Source: Bacteroidota bacterium (GTDB taxonomy: Bacteria; Bacteroidota; Bacteroidia; UKL13-3). Taken from it: DNA of 64,000 bases. Made by a program: the position numbers and the translations under genes. This document shows, one piece after another, positions 18,481 through 25,895 of the stretch. The first letter of the stretch is position 1. Every line of letters begins with the position of its first letter. The DNA lies in the NCBI GenBank assembly GCA_947457395.1, contig CANGVA010000012.1:22767-86766 (forward strand), in the 5' to 3' direction. Below the pieces are notes generated by a model. The model was not told the origin of the DNA. It did not search any database and saw only the letters and a list, made by a program, of their open reading frames with translations.

Positions 18481-21378
18481 ATGAAACGTAAGTTTTTAAC
18501 AGGAATTGTGGCACTGTTTCTTGGCGTGGCAATACAGGCGCAAACCCCTGCACCTGCTCAGGCCGATCCAAACCAGCCGCAACTAATTGAAAAGGTTACC
18601 GCCAAACCGGGAGAATTGGCTATAGCCTATGAGAAATGGCGCCTACCTAATGGCTTGGTTGTTATAGTGCATGAAGATCATTCTGATCCGATTGTTCACG
18701 TAGACGTAACCTATCACGTTGGTTCTGCCAGAGAAACTCCAGGCAAATCAGGTTTTGCTCACTTTTTTGAACACATGATGTTTCAAGGATCTGACCACGT
18801 AGCTGATGAGGAACATTTTAAAATTGTAGAAGGTGCCGGTGGTGATATGAATGGTACAACCAACCGTGACCGTACCAATTATTTTGAAACACTTCCTAAA
18901 AACTATCTGGAAACCGCTTTATGGCTAGAGGCCGACCGCATGGGTTATCTGTTAGACGCTGTTACACAGAAAAAATTTGAGGTACAGCGCGCCACTGTTA
19001 AAAACGAGAAAGATCAGCGTGTAACAAACGTACCTTACGGCCGCACCGATGAAATAAAAGATCAAATTTTATACCCTGCCAAACATCCATACAACTGGCC
19101 AACCATTGGTTATGTTGAGGACCTTGACCGTGTTAATGCAGAAGACCTGAAAAATTTCTTTATGCGCTGGTATGGCCCTAACAATGCCAGTCTGGTTGTT
19201 GCCGGTGATGTTGATCCTAAAGATGTGGTAAAACTCGCAATGAAATATTTTGGCCCAATTCCACGCGGACCTGAGGTTAAAAATTTGCCAAAAACCCCTG
19301 TTCGTTTGCCGGATAATGTGTATGCAAATTATGGCGACAATGTATTCCTTCCATTAACCTATATCGTTTATCCGGGGGTTGCCAATTATCATCCGGATGA
19401 AGCTCCGCTGGATATTCTAGCATCTATTTTAGGTGATGGAAATAATTCTTGGCTGTATCAGAAATTGGTAAAAACTGAAAAGGTTTTCCAGGCTGAGTGT
19501 TTTAACCCGTGTTTTGAACTGGCCGGAGAATTTACTTTTCAAGTGCTATCCTACCCTGCCATGATGCAGGAAGAACCTGCCAATCCGGAAGACCTGCTAA
19601 AGAATGTATTGGATGAGTTTGACCGCACAGGAATTACAGATGAGGAACTGAGCCGTGCCAAAGCCAAATTTGAAACCCAGGCTGTACAAAGCCTGCAAAG
19701 CATTGGTGGAAAAGCTGCACAATTAAGCATGTGGAATTACCTGCTACCCAACAAAAGTGTAAACGTGCAGGATGAGATTAACCGTTATAATAAAGTAACC
19801 AAAGAGGATGTAATGCGTGTTTTCCGCACCTATATTAAAGGTAAGTATGCCGCCATTGTTAATGTATTCCCTAAGGAGGCCAATGCCGCATCAACCAAGG
19901 AAGAAACCAAACTGGCTAATTCTTCCGGAGTTGCCTCATCAGAATTGGAATACAAAGGACTCAGCTATACAAAACCGAAAGACAACTTTGACCGAAGCAA
20001 AAAGCCTGAAATCAAAGGTTCGGTAACCCCTGTGGTACCAAAAATTTACTCAGCCAAATTTGATAATGGTATGAATGTATTGGGAACACAAAACAGTGAG
20101 TTACCATTGGTTACCATTATGCTTACCATGAAAGGTGGTAATGTGGTTGTAAATGATCCTGCAAAATCCGGACTTGCTTTGCTAACTGCATTTATGATGG
20201 GTGAAAGCACCCAAAATTATACATCAGAGCAATTTAATGCTGAACTGGATAAACTTGGCAGCAGTATTAGTTTTAACGCAAGCAAAGAAAATACGAGTGT
20301 AATGGTTACCTGCCAGAAGAAAAACCTGGATAAAACACTTCAGTTGTTTGAAGAAGCCTTGTTAAGACCTAAATATACTGCAGAAGATTTTAAACTAAAG
20401 CAGCGCCAACTTGCCGAGCAGATTAAAGCCAATAGCCGTCAGGCAGGTGATATGGCCGGTAAAGCATACAGCAAATTATTGTATGGTAAGTCAATTTTTG
20501 CGGAGCCCGTAACCGGAAGTATTAAAACCATCAAAGGAATGTCTATTAAAGATGTACAATCGTATTACGATAAGTACTACTCTCCTACTGTTGCATCTCT
20601 TGTAATTGTGGGTGATGTTGCTGAAACCGACATTATGCCTAAACTTCAGTTTCTTAAAAATTGGGGCAAAAAAGAAGTGGTTCTTCCTAAACCACCTGTT
20701 GCTGAGGTTCAAACCAAACAACAGATTTATTTAATCGATAAGTACAAAGCCACACAAACTGAGATTCGCGTTGGTTATCTGGCTCTTCCATATGATTATA
20801 ATGGTAAATTCTTCAAATCAAATGTGATGAATTATCCTTTGGGTGGTAACTTTAATAGCCGTTTAAACCTGAATTTAAGGGAGGAAAAAGGTATTACTTA
20901 TGGCATTCGTTCAGGCTTTCAGGGTACTTATAACCCGGGCACTTTTACAGTTGGCGTAGGTGTAAGGGCATCTGCAACTGATACTGCTGTTCGTGAAATC
21001 ATGAATGAGATGGTAAATTATCGTGCAAAAGGTATAACAGAAGAGGAATTGGCATATGCTAAAAAATCGTTGACCCAAAGCGATGCACTGCGCTATGAAA
21101 CCATTTTTGACAAAGCAGGATTCCTGAACCAAATTGCCTACTATAACCTTCCAACTGACTATATTGATCAACAAAACAAAACATTACAGGAAATTACCAA
21201 ACAGGAAATAGATGCACTTGCCAAAGAAATGCTGGCAATTGAAAAGATGGTAATTGTGGTGGTTGGTGACAAAGATAAAATTAAGTCAAATCTTGATAAA
21301 CTTGATTTTGGTGGTCAGCCGGGTTATAAATCACCTTTGGGAACCTATAAAGTAGTTGAGTTAAAACCTGAAGAATAA
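18481..21378 (+). CDS. Secreted M16 family zinc peptidase, two-domain
   Basis: A 965-residue protein with a signal peptide (ending AIQAQ) and two M16 (insulinase/pitrilysin) halves. The first half has the inverted zinc motif H-x-x-E-H in FAHFFEHMMFQG (about residues 93-104) and a downstream glutamate in VKNEKDQR. The second half (from about 520) has the same fold but no H-x-x-E-H, as is usual for the inactive partner lobe. It should degrade peptides in the periplasm or outside the cell. The 223 nt before it, AT-rich, contain no recognised regulatory element. A strong terminator follows. Confidence 0.93.
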   Translation: MKRKFLTGIVALFLGVAIQAQTPAPAQADPNQPQLIEKVTAKPGELAIAYEKWRLPNGLVVIVHEDHSDPIVHVDVTYHVGSARETPGKSGFAHFFEHMMFQGSDHVADEEHFKIVEGAGGDMNGTTNRDRTNYFETLPKNYLETALWLEADRMGYLLDAVTQKKFEVQRATVKNEKDQRVTNVPYGRTDEIKDQILYPAKHPYNWPTIGYVEDLDRVNAEDLKNFFMRWYGPNNASLVVAGDVDPKDVVKLAMKYFGPIPRGPEVKNLPKTPVRLPDNVYANYGDNVFLPLTYIVYPGVANYHPDEAPLDILASILGDGNNSWLYQKLVKTEKVFQAECFNPCFELAGEFTFQVLSYPAMMQEEPANPEDLLKNVLDEFDRTGITDEELSRAKAKFETQAVQSLQSIGGKAAQLSMWNYLLPNKSVNVQDEINRYNKVTKEDVMRVFRTYIKGKYAAIVNVFPKEANAASTKEETKLANSSGVASSELEYKGLSYTKPKDNFDRSKKPEIKGSVTPVVPKIYSAKFDNGMNVLGTQNSELPLVTIMLTMKGGNVVVNDPAKSGLALLTAFMMGESTQNYTSEQFNAELDKLGSSISFNASKENTSVMVTCQKKNLDKTLQLFEEALLRPKYTAEDFKLKQRQLAEQIKANSRQAGDMAGKAYSKLLYGKSIFAEPVTGSIKTIKGMSIKDVQSYYDKYYSPTVASLVIVGDVAETDIMPKLQFLKNWGKKEVVLPKPPVAEVQTKQQIYLIDKYKATQTEIRVGYLALPYDYNGKFFKSNVMNYPLGGNFNSRLNLNLREEKGITYGIRSGFQGTYNPGTFTVGVGVRASATDTAVREIMNEMVNYRAKGITEEELAYAKKSLTQSDALRYETIFDKAGFLNQIAYYNLPTDYIDQQNKTLQEITKQEIDALAKEMLAIEKMVIVVVGDKDKIKSNLDKLDFGGQPGYKSPLGTYKVVELKPEE

Positions 21379-21400
21379 TATTGTATGTTGAAACCGCTCA

Positions 21401-21436
21401 AAGAGGCTGTCCTTTAATTGGACAGCCTCTTTTTTT
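21401..21436 (+). terminator. Intrinsic terminator of the M16 peptidase gene
   Basis: A perfect 12-bp stem (AAGAGGCTGTCC pairing with its complement), 7-nt loop and a T tract start 22 nt after the stop codon. The left direct repeat of the island begins 5 nt beyond it. Confidence 0.92.
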
Positions 21437-21441
21437 AAAAG

Positions 21442-21560
21442 AATAAAATAAATTGTTTACAGTTCATAACGCTAAAATTTTCAAACAAAGGTGGGTGGTG
21501 TTTCAAGCATTATATGACTAGTTCAACTTGTGCGGGATAAGCGGGAACGGGAGGGGTATG
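21442..21560. repeat. Left direct repeat (R1) of the accessory island
   Basis: About 119 bp that recurs in the same orientation at 24141-24260. The first 42 positions are identical; after that roughly 13 differences occur in the next 70 aligned positions. It is noncoding, contains an imperfect stem (TCATAACGCT with AGCATTATATGA) and lies downstream of the last island gene. Confidence 0.85.
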
Positions 21561-21592
21561 ATCGTCCCCGTTTGAAATAATTAGGACCTTAT

Positions 21593-22582
21593 TCATTTAA
21601 CTACATAATTTGGAGGCAATGGCAAGTTTTTTATTTTACGTTCTATTTCGATGGGCATTAAACCTATTTCCGCTCTGCGTTTATTAACGTTTTCGGGATC
21701 AAGTAGAGGATAATTTATAAATTCTTTTCCATACCAATATCGAGGTATACCATATAGTGCCACACTGTCGGCATCAAGTGAATAATCCATGCAATAGGCA
21801 AAATCGTTAGGTTCATATTCGCCCAACAGAACTTGTTTTTTTAGCATTGAATCCAAAAACAAAAAACGTTCTTTCTCAAAATTACTTGCAGTAGCATCAG
21901 CGTATTTAAAAACATGAATTAAGAATGCACTAGAGTATAGATCTTTCCCCCCTAAGCTTTTTCTTCCCGGAAACCCGTACTCTTGGCAGTAATTTTGAAA
22001 TCGTATAAAGTTAGTACTGTCAACGTTATGAATAATTTCAGATCGTGCTGCCCTGTAGACACTATCATTATGCATGTACTTTTTAAAAGGGCGCAATGTT
22101 CCATCGCGGACAAGCTGATCAGAAGCATCGATAGATGCCATTAGCCTTAAATTATTAAAGTTATAATTTTTCTCATTCTCAGCTATCCATTTCGGGAAAT
22201 TGTATAAATATTTTTTGCCATAAGCAGAATGAATAAAGCCATCATACAATTGTTTGCCAAACAGCTGATCAAGAGCAAACCAACCTGTGTTTAATACTTT
22301 TTGCTCGATAAACCAATACGTGAGTTTATATTTTCTTTGAGTAAGCGTTAACTCTATAGGTGTGTAATAATCTACTTCGAATCCGGCAAAGTTTTTAAAC
22401 GCGAGTAAATAAGTATTAATAGCTGATGATGTATCTTTTTCGTATAACTCTACCTCTGCATCATTTATAAGTTTATAATAGTCTAAATAGTTTGCCGTTT
22501 TATTTTGTGCTATACCTGAATATGATAAACAAGCAGTCAACCATATTAATACTATTTTATATAATCTCAATTTTATAATCAT
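21593..22582 (-). CDS. Secreted DUF6624-like protein
   Basis: A 329-residue protein with a signal peptide (MIIKLRLYKIVLIWLTACLS, cleavage near IAQ). The second half follows the DUF6624 pattern: NVDSTNFIRFQNYCQEYGFPG, a glycine turn, SSAFLIHVFKYAD, then FAYCMDYSLDADSVALYGIP. No function is established for that family; members are often secreted or lipoproteins in Bacteroidota. Start taken at 22582, which places an intact signal peptide at the N-terminus and a conserved 19-nt block 4 nt upstream. It is the last gene of the island's minus-strand series. Confidence 0.55.
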   Translation of the reverse strand: MIIKLRLYKIVLIWLTACLSYSGIAQNKTANYLDYYKLINDAEVELYEKDTSSAINTYLLAFKNFAGFEVDYYTPIELTLTQRKYKLTYWFIEQKVLNTGWFALDQLFGKQLYDGFIHSAYGKKYLYNFPKWIAENEKNYNFNNLRLMASIDASDQLVRDGTLRPFKKYMHNDSVYRAARSEIIHNVDSTNFIRFQNYCQEYGFPGRKSLGGKDLYSSAFLIHVFKYADATASNFEKERFLFLDSMLKKQVLLGEYEPNDFAYCMDYSLDADSVALYGIPRYWYGKEFINYPLLDPENVNKRRAEIGLMPIEIERKIKNLPLPPNYVVK

Positions 22583-22586
22583 AATT

Positions 22587-22605
22587 TCTTTGCGGTTTAT
22601 CAATC
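22587..22605 (-). promoter_or_regulatory. 19-nt leader element, copy A
   Basis: The minus-strand sequence GATTGATAAACCGCAAAGA lies 4 nt before the DUF6624-like ATG. An identical copy is at 24095-24113, 3 nt before the precursor ATG. The stop codon of the LanC-like fragment falls inside this copy. It may be a shared ribosome-entry or leader sequence, or a recombination footprint. Confidence 0.55.
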
Positions 22606-22899
22606 CATTATGTAACTTCTAATTAATTTTCGATATAAAAAATAAAAACCACCAAGTCCGTCATGTAAAGATGTTGAGGCCTCCTTGTTAACTATTATCT
22701 CTGAAATAGCACCATTAAATAGTTGAATGCACTTGTATATGTATTTTTCGTCATTACTTGAAGTATATCTGTAAAAATAGTATAAACATACACCCCACAA
22801 TTGACGAAGTTCTTCTTGATTTTTCCTCTCAGTTTTCTCCTCTAGCTCTCGTTCAATATTGCATAAAAGCGAGGCTAAATTCGATGTGTTTTTGGGCAT
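22600..22899 (-). CDS. LanC-like N-terminal fragment (possible broken gene)
   Basis: A 99-residue, helix-rich reading frame. Its spacing of hydrophobic and aromatic residues, LYYFYRYTSSNDEKYIYKC then SLHDGLGGFYFLYRKL, resembles the first two helices and the GL-x-G-(I/F) turn at the N-terminus of Bacteroidota LanC-like lanthionine cyclases, which run to about 400 residues and carry zinc-binding Cys/Cys/His much later. Nothing of that C-terminal part is present: the frame stops inside the 19-nt leader element of the next gene. It is therefore probably a truncated gene, or a small protein of its own. Resemblance judged by eye. Confidence 0.45.
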   Translation of the reverse strand: MPKNTSNLASLLCNIERELEEKTERKNQEELRQLWGVCLYYFYRYTSSNDEKYIYKCIQLFNGAISEIIVNKEASTSLHDGLGGFYFLYRKLIRSYIMD

Positions 22900-22954
22900 A
22901 TATTATTACAAACTTCAGTTAAATTTTCCTGTTAATGCAAACGCAAAGAATTAC

Positions 22955-23728
22955 TTAATTAGTTTCAAATATTGATTTCTTTGCTTTTGTTTGTTCCTTG
23001 AGTGTTCGCTCATCTGTTATTCCCAAAGCATCTTCAAAAGTATGCTGCATAACCCCTGGCTGTAAGCCGCTATTGTAAAGTATTTTTACACAGGCCAAAT
23101 CCATAGGCCCATAACAAGTATCAGCAAAATAATCAGAAAAAACAGTGTGTCTTTCGTGCTCCGAGTCTTTAAAAATGCCAAGCACTTGCGTTATTTCTTG
23201 AATTATAATAAATTTTTGATGGTACGGAGTTGATATGTCAGTTGGTAACACAACATCCATCTTAGTAAGTATTTTGTTGTCATAAATTCTTGGAATTACA
23301 CATCCGCCCGCAGTTGGATAATATCTATCCGGCATATTATTTTTCCATTCCTCATCTGTCCAAAAATAAATTGAAATGGAAGTAGGCTTAGTGGTATCCG
23401 GTTCAAATACTAAATGGTTAAATTCTAAGGTAGCATTAAGGGTATCAATCGTTTTAAACAAAAACCTTAAGTTGTCACTACTCGGGTGGCCTATAATTTT
23501 AAAGGTTATTGTATCCTCTAAAAATTTGTAAGTATAATCGCCAGTGCTGTTATGCTCATGTCCAAAACCAACAGTAGTAAAGTAAAATATTTCTTTGTAG
23601 GTAAAATTTGATAGAATGTACTGTTGGGTTTGTTCAGATACTTGCTTATAATTTATAATTATTTGCGCGTATCTAAATAAAAACAGTACAAATACTACTA
23701 CCAATGATATTTTTATTGCTCTTTTCAT
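22955..23728 (-). CDS. Membrane-anchored DUF2927 family protein (putative peptidase)
   Basis: A 257-residue protein with one N-terminal hydrophobic anchor (about residues 5-24) and a DUF2927-like domain. The diagnostic C-terminal half is visible: IIIQEITQVLGIFKDSE, a VFSD turn, then PMDLACVKILYNSGLQPGV, matching the family's E-(E/x)-x-x-Q-x-LGL-x-ND and LD-x3-(L/I)-x-x-LY-x-(P/S)-x-L-x-PGM pattern. DUF2927 has been thought zincin-like, but activity is not established; the catalytic histidine motif is not obvious here. Its place between a GG-leader peptide and a LanC-like piece suggests peptide processing or cargo, by inference. Confidence 0.7.
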   Translation of the reverse strand: MKRAIKISLVVVFVLFLFRYAQIIINYKQVSEQTQQYILSNFTYKEIFYFTTVGFGHEHNSTGDYTYKFLEDTITFKIIGHPSSDNLRFLFKTIDTLNATLEFNHLVFEPDTTKPTSISIYFWTDEEWKNNMPDRYYPTAGGCVIPRIYDNKILTKMDVVLPTDISTPYHQKFIIIQEITQVLGIFKDSEHERHTVFSDYFADTCYGPMDLACVKILYNSGLQPGVMQHTFEDALGITDERTLKEQTKAKKSIFETN

Positions 23729-23736
23729 AAGAATAG

Positions 23737-23766
23737 TTGCAGTGGCATTTTTTTATGCCACTGCAA
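23737..23766 (-). other. Strong hairpin between precursor gene and DUF2927 gene
   Basis: A perfect 12-bp inverted repeat (TTGCAGTGGCAT and its complement) with a 6-nt loop lies 4 nt after the precursor stop and 8 nt before the next start. It lacks a T tract in the direction of transcription, so it is better read as an mRNA-stabilising or attenuating hairpin than a full terminator. Confidence 0.75.
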
Positions 23767-23770
23767 TTAA

Positions 23771-24091
23771 TTAATAAGGTTTGATACAAATGAATGCACC
23801 ATTTGGTATGTTAACATTTGTATTATCTAATTGACCAGTTTGTTTTTGGTTTAATGGAACATACTCAGATTTTGGACCTTCCTGATATGGGCATCCCCAA
23901 TATGAGTTAGCTTTAGCTGCATCATTAACTATTGTTGCGTAACCATAAGCTTCAGTTAAACATTTGAATGAAGATTCTTTCGTGGCTTGGACTATTGTTC
24001 CGGTTCCCCCATGAACTTGATTAAGTTGCATTTCGTTAAGTAATTCAATTGTCTCTTTGTTCAACTGCAATTTAAATTTCTTGTTTTTCAT
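23771..24091 (-). CDS. GG-leader natural-product (RiPP-type) precursor peptide
   Basis: A 106-residue peptide. The first 29 residues, MKNKKFKLQLNKETIELLNE then MQLNQVHGG, match the leader of the Bacteroidota class I lanthipeptide / GG-leader precursors: basic start, L-x-L-x-K-E-T-I-x-x-L, and a double glycine before a core. The 77-residue remainder has three cysteines (in FKCLTE, WGCPYQ, FICIKP) and many Ser/Thr, so it could be ring-forming, though it is longer than usual cores. Start is taken at 24091 by the leader pattern; a TTG 24 nt upstream is less likely. No LanB, radical SAM or PCAT transporter is in the window. Confidence 0.65.
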   Translation of the reverse strand: MKNKKFKLQLNKETIELLNEMQLNQVHGGTGTIVQATKESSFKCLTEAYGYATIVNDAAKANSYWGCPYQEGPKSEYVPLNQKQTGQLDNTNVNIPNGAFICIKPY

Positions 24092-24094
24092 TTC

Positions 24095-24113
24095 TCTTTG
24101 CGGTTTATCAATC
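24095..24113 (-). promoter_or_regulatory. 19-nt leader element, copy B
   Basis: Identical to copy A at 22587-22605; it lies 3 nt before the precursor ATG. The shared position relative to two start codons suggests a translation-related or 5'-UTR function. Flanking bases differ between the copies. Confidence 0.55.
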
Positions 24114-24140
24114 AAAACCTGCTGAAAACTTTAGGTTAAA

Positions 24141-24260
24141 AATAAAATAAATTGTTTACAGTTCATAACGCTAAAATTTTCAGGCAAAAGTGGGTGGTGT
24201 CTCACGCATTATATGGCTAGTCCCACTTGAACGAGATGCGCGGGAACGGGGTGGGGAATG
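24141..24260. repeat. Right direct repeat (R2) of the accessory island
   Basis: About 120 bp, same orientation as R1 at 21442-21560. It lies upstream of the precursor gene, so any promoter of the island may overlap it; TTTG on the minus strand at 24185-24188 could be a -33 element, but no matching -7 box was seen. The next 200 bp (24261-24460) contain no reading frame or structure I can name. Confidence 0.85.
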
Positions 24261-24460
24261 GAAGGGAGCTAGAGAAGAACCACTGCCCATAACAGCAATC
24301 TTGGGTGATTACCGTTAACACTCTTAATCTAACCTTTCCTTTCCGCATTATTATTTATCATGGCTGCCGGTTTACAATACGCCTCCCTATAATTATCGGT
24401 TGGCATCTAATGTAAAGTTGCGAAACGTTATGCTTTACACTAATAGTGGTTTAGGCCCAT

Positions 24461-24490
24461 AAAAAAAGCTGCCTTCATGAAGGCAGCTTT
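24461..24490 (-). terminator. Intrinsic terminator of dnaN
   Basis: A perfect 26-nt palindrome (24465-24490, AAAGCTGCCTTCA and its complement) followed on the minus strand by seven T's, 21 nt after the dnaN stop codon. Confidence 0.92.
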
Positions 24491-24511
24491 CGCAATATTA
24501 AATTACTTTTA

Positions 24512-25633
24512 TTAATAGCTGTTAAGCATCATTGGCATCACCAGCATCAGGATGTCTTCTCCATCATCTGCAGCAGAAGGCCTAAGCACCCCTGCCCTGT
24601 TAGGCTGAGACATTTCAAGGCGCACCTCCGGTGAATCAAGAGAATTTAACATCTCGGATAGGTATTTAGAGTTAAATCCAATCTCCAAATCTTCACCTTC
24701 ATAGGAGCACTTTAACTTCTCTTGTGCCTCATTTTCAAAGTCAATATCTTCAGCAGAAATGGTTAACTCACTACCTGCGATCTTTAAACGAATTTGATGG
24801 GTAGTTTTGTTGGATGTAATGGATACACGCTTTACCGAAGTAAGAAACTCATTGCGATCCATGGTAAGCATGTTAGGATTTTCGGTAGGAATGACTGCTT
24901 TATAATCAGGATATTTCTCATCAATCAATCGGCAAATCAAACTTAAATCAGCAGTTGAGAAATGTGCATTGGAACGGTTAAAATCAATAGTAACTTCTGT
25001 ATCATCATTTGGCAAGGCCGACTTTAGCAGGTTAAGTGCCTTCTTAGGAAGAATAAAGGAATCTTCTACACCAGGCTTAACATCTACCCTATTGTATCTC
25101 ACCAAACGATTCGCATCCGTTGCAACAAATGTAATATCGCTTGTACTTAGTTGAACTAATACACCTGTTAAATTTAAACGCAACTCATCATTACTGGTTG
25201 CAAAAACGGTTTTCGTAATAGCCTTTTGCAATACTTTAGAAGGTATGGTAAATTTCTTTCCATCCTCAACAACAGGATTCTTAGGGAATTCATCTCCCTT
25301 CTGAGCCGTTAATTTAAACCGCCCTGAATCATATTTAATCTCAACAGCCCCCTTTTCTGTATTGATAGAAAAAGCCAATGGCTGGTCGGCCAGTGTTTTT
25401 AGTAGATCAAGCGTAGTTTTGGATGGAATAGCAATGGATACGTCCTCTTTGGCATCCACTTTGATTCCGGTGGTCATCGTAGTTTCCAGATCAGTTGAAG
25501 AAATCTTCAACTCACCATTTTTAATATCAAATAAAAAGTTGTTTAGAATGGGAATAATAGGTTTAGATACCACCACTCCGTCAATTAACGAAAGGTGTTT
25601 GAGCAAAGTAGTACTGTTAACTATAAATTTCAT
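24512..25633 (-). CDS. dnaN: DNA polymerase III beta subunit (sliding clamp)
   Basis: A 373-residue processivity clamp with the three-domain repeat of the family. Recognisable are the N-terminus MKFIVNSTTLLKHLSLIDGVV, LRLNLTGVLVQ at the domain boundary, SLICRLIDEKYPDY, and the C-terminal DILMLVMPMML, which matches the conserved (V/L)-x-M-P-M-(R/M)-L peptide-binding edge; R is replaced by M here. It encircles DNA and tethers polymerases and MutS, whose gene is at 51.3-53.9 kb. It is not next to dnaA. The 262 nt upstream hold no gene I would support. Confidence 0.95.
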   Translation of the reverse strand: MKFIVNSTTLLKHLSLIDGVVVSKPIIPILNNFLFDIKNGELKISSTDLETTMTTGIKVDAKEDVSIAIPSKTTLDLLKTLADQPLAFSINTEKGAVEIKYDSGRFKLTAQKGDEFPKNPVVEDGKKFTIPSKVLQKAITKTVFATSNDELRLNLTGVLVQLSTSDITFVATDANRLVRYNRVDVKPGVEDSFILPKKALNLLKSALPNDDTEVTIDFNRSNAHFSTADLSLICRLIDEKYPDYKAVIPTENPNMLTMDRNEFLTSVKRVSITSNKTTHQIRLKIAGSELTISAEDIDFENEAQEKLKCSYEGEDLEIGFNSKYLSEMLNSLDSPEVRLEMSQPNRAGVLRPSAADDGEDILMLVMPMMLNSY

Positions 25634-25895
25634 TGGTTCAAGATTTTAAAACGAAAGACAAAGACATGCAATTAATGAAACACACCTTTGATGCACCAAA
25701 AATAGAAGGGCAAGCCTTGCATTTAAACACAAGTTATGCACAGTTTGGGGAAACAAGCCTAGACTTCACCGGAAGTAACCGGAACCAGCGAAAGCTACAA
25801 TTAAAAGCCGGCAGGTTCTATATGCATAGGCTTTATGGCATAAAGCAATTGGATACGTTGACAACAAAATATTTTATATTGCGTTTCTATTACAC

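Noticed and set aside
21442..24460. Integron attC sites
   Set aside because: CATAACG/CGTTATG pairs and an imperfect stem were noticed in and near the repeats, but the R-box consensus GTTRRRY is not met, sizes do not fit and no integron integrase is seen.
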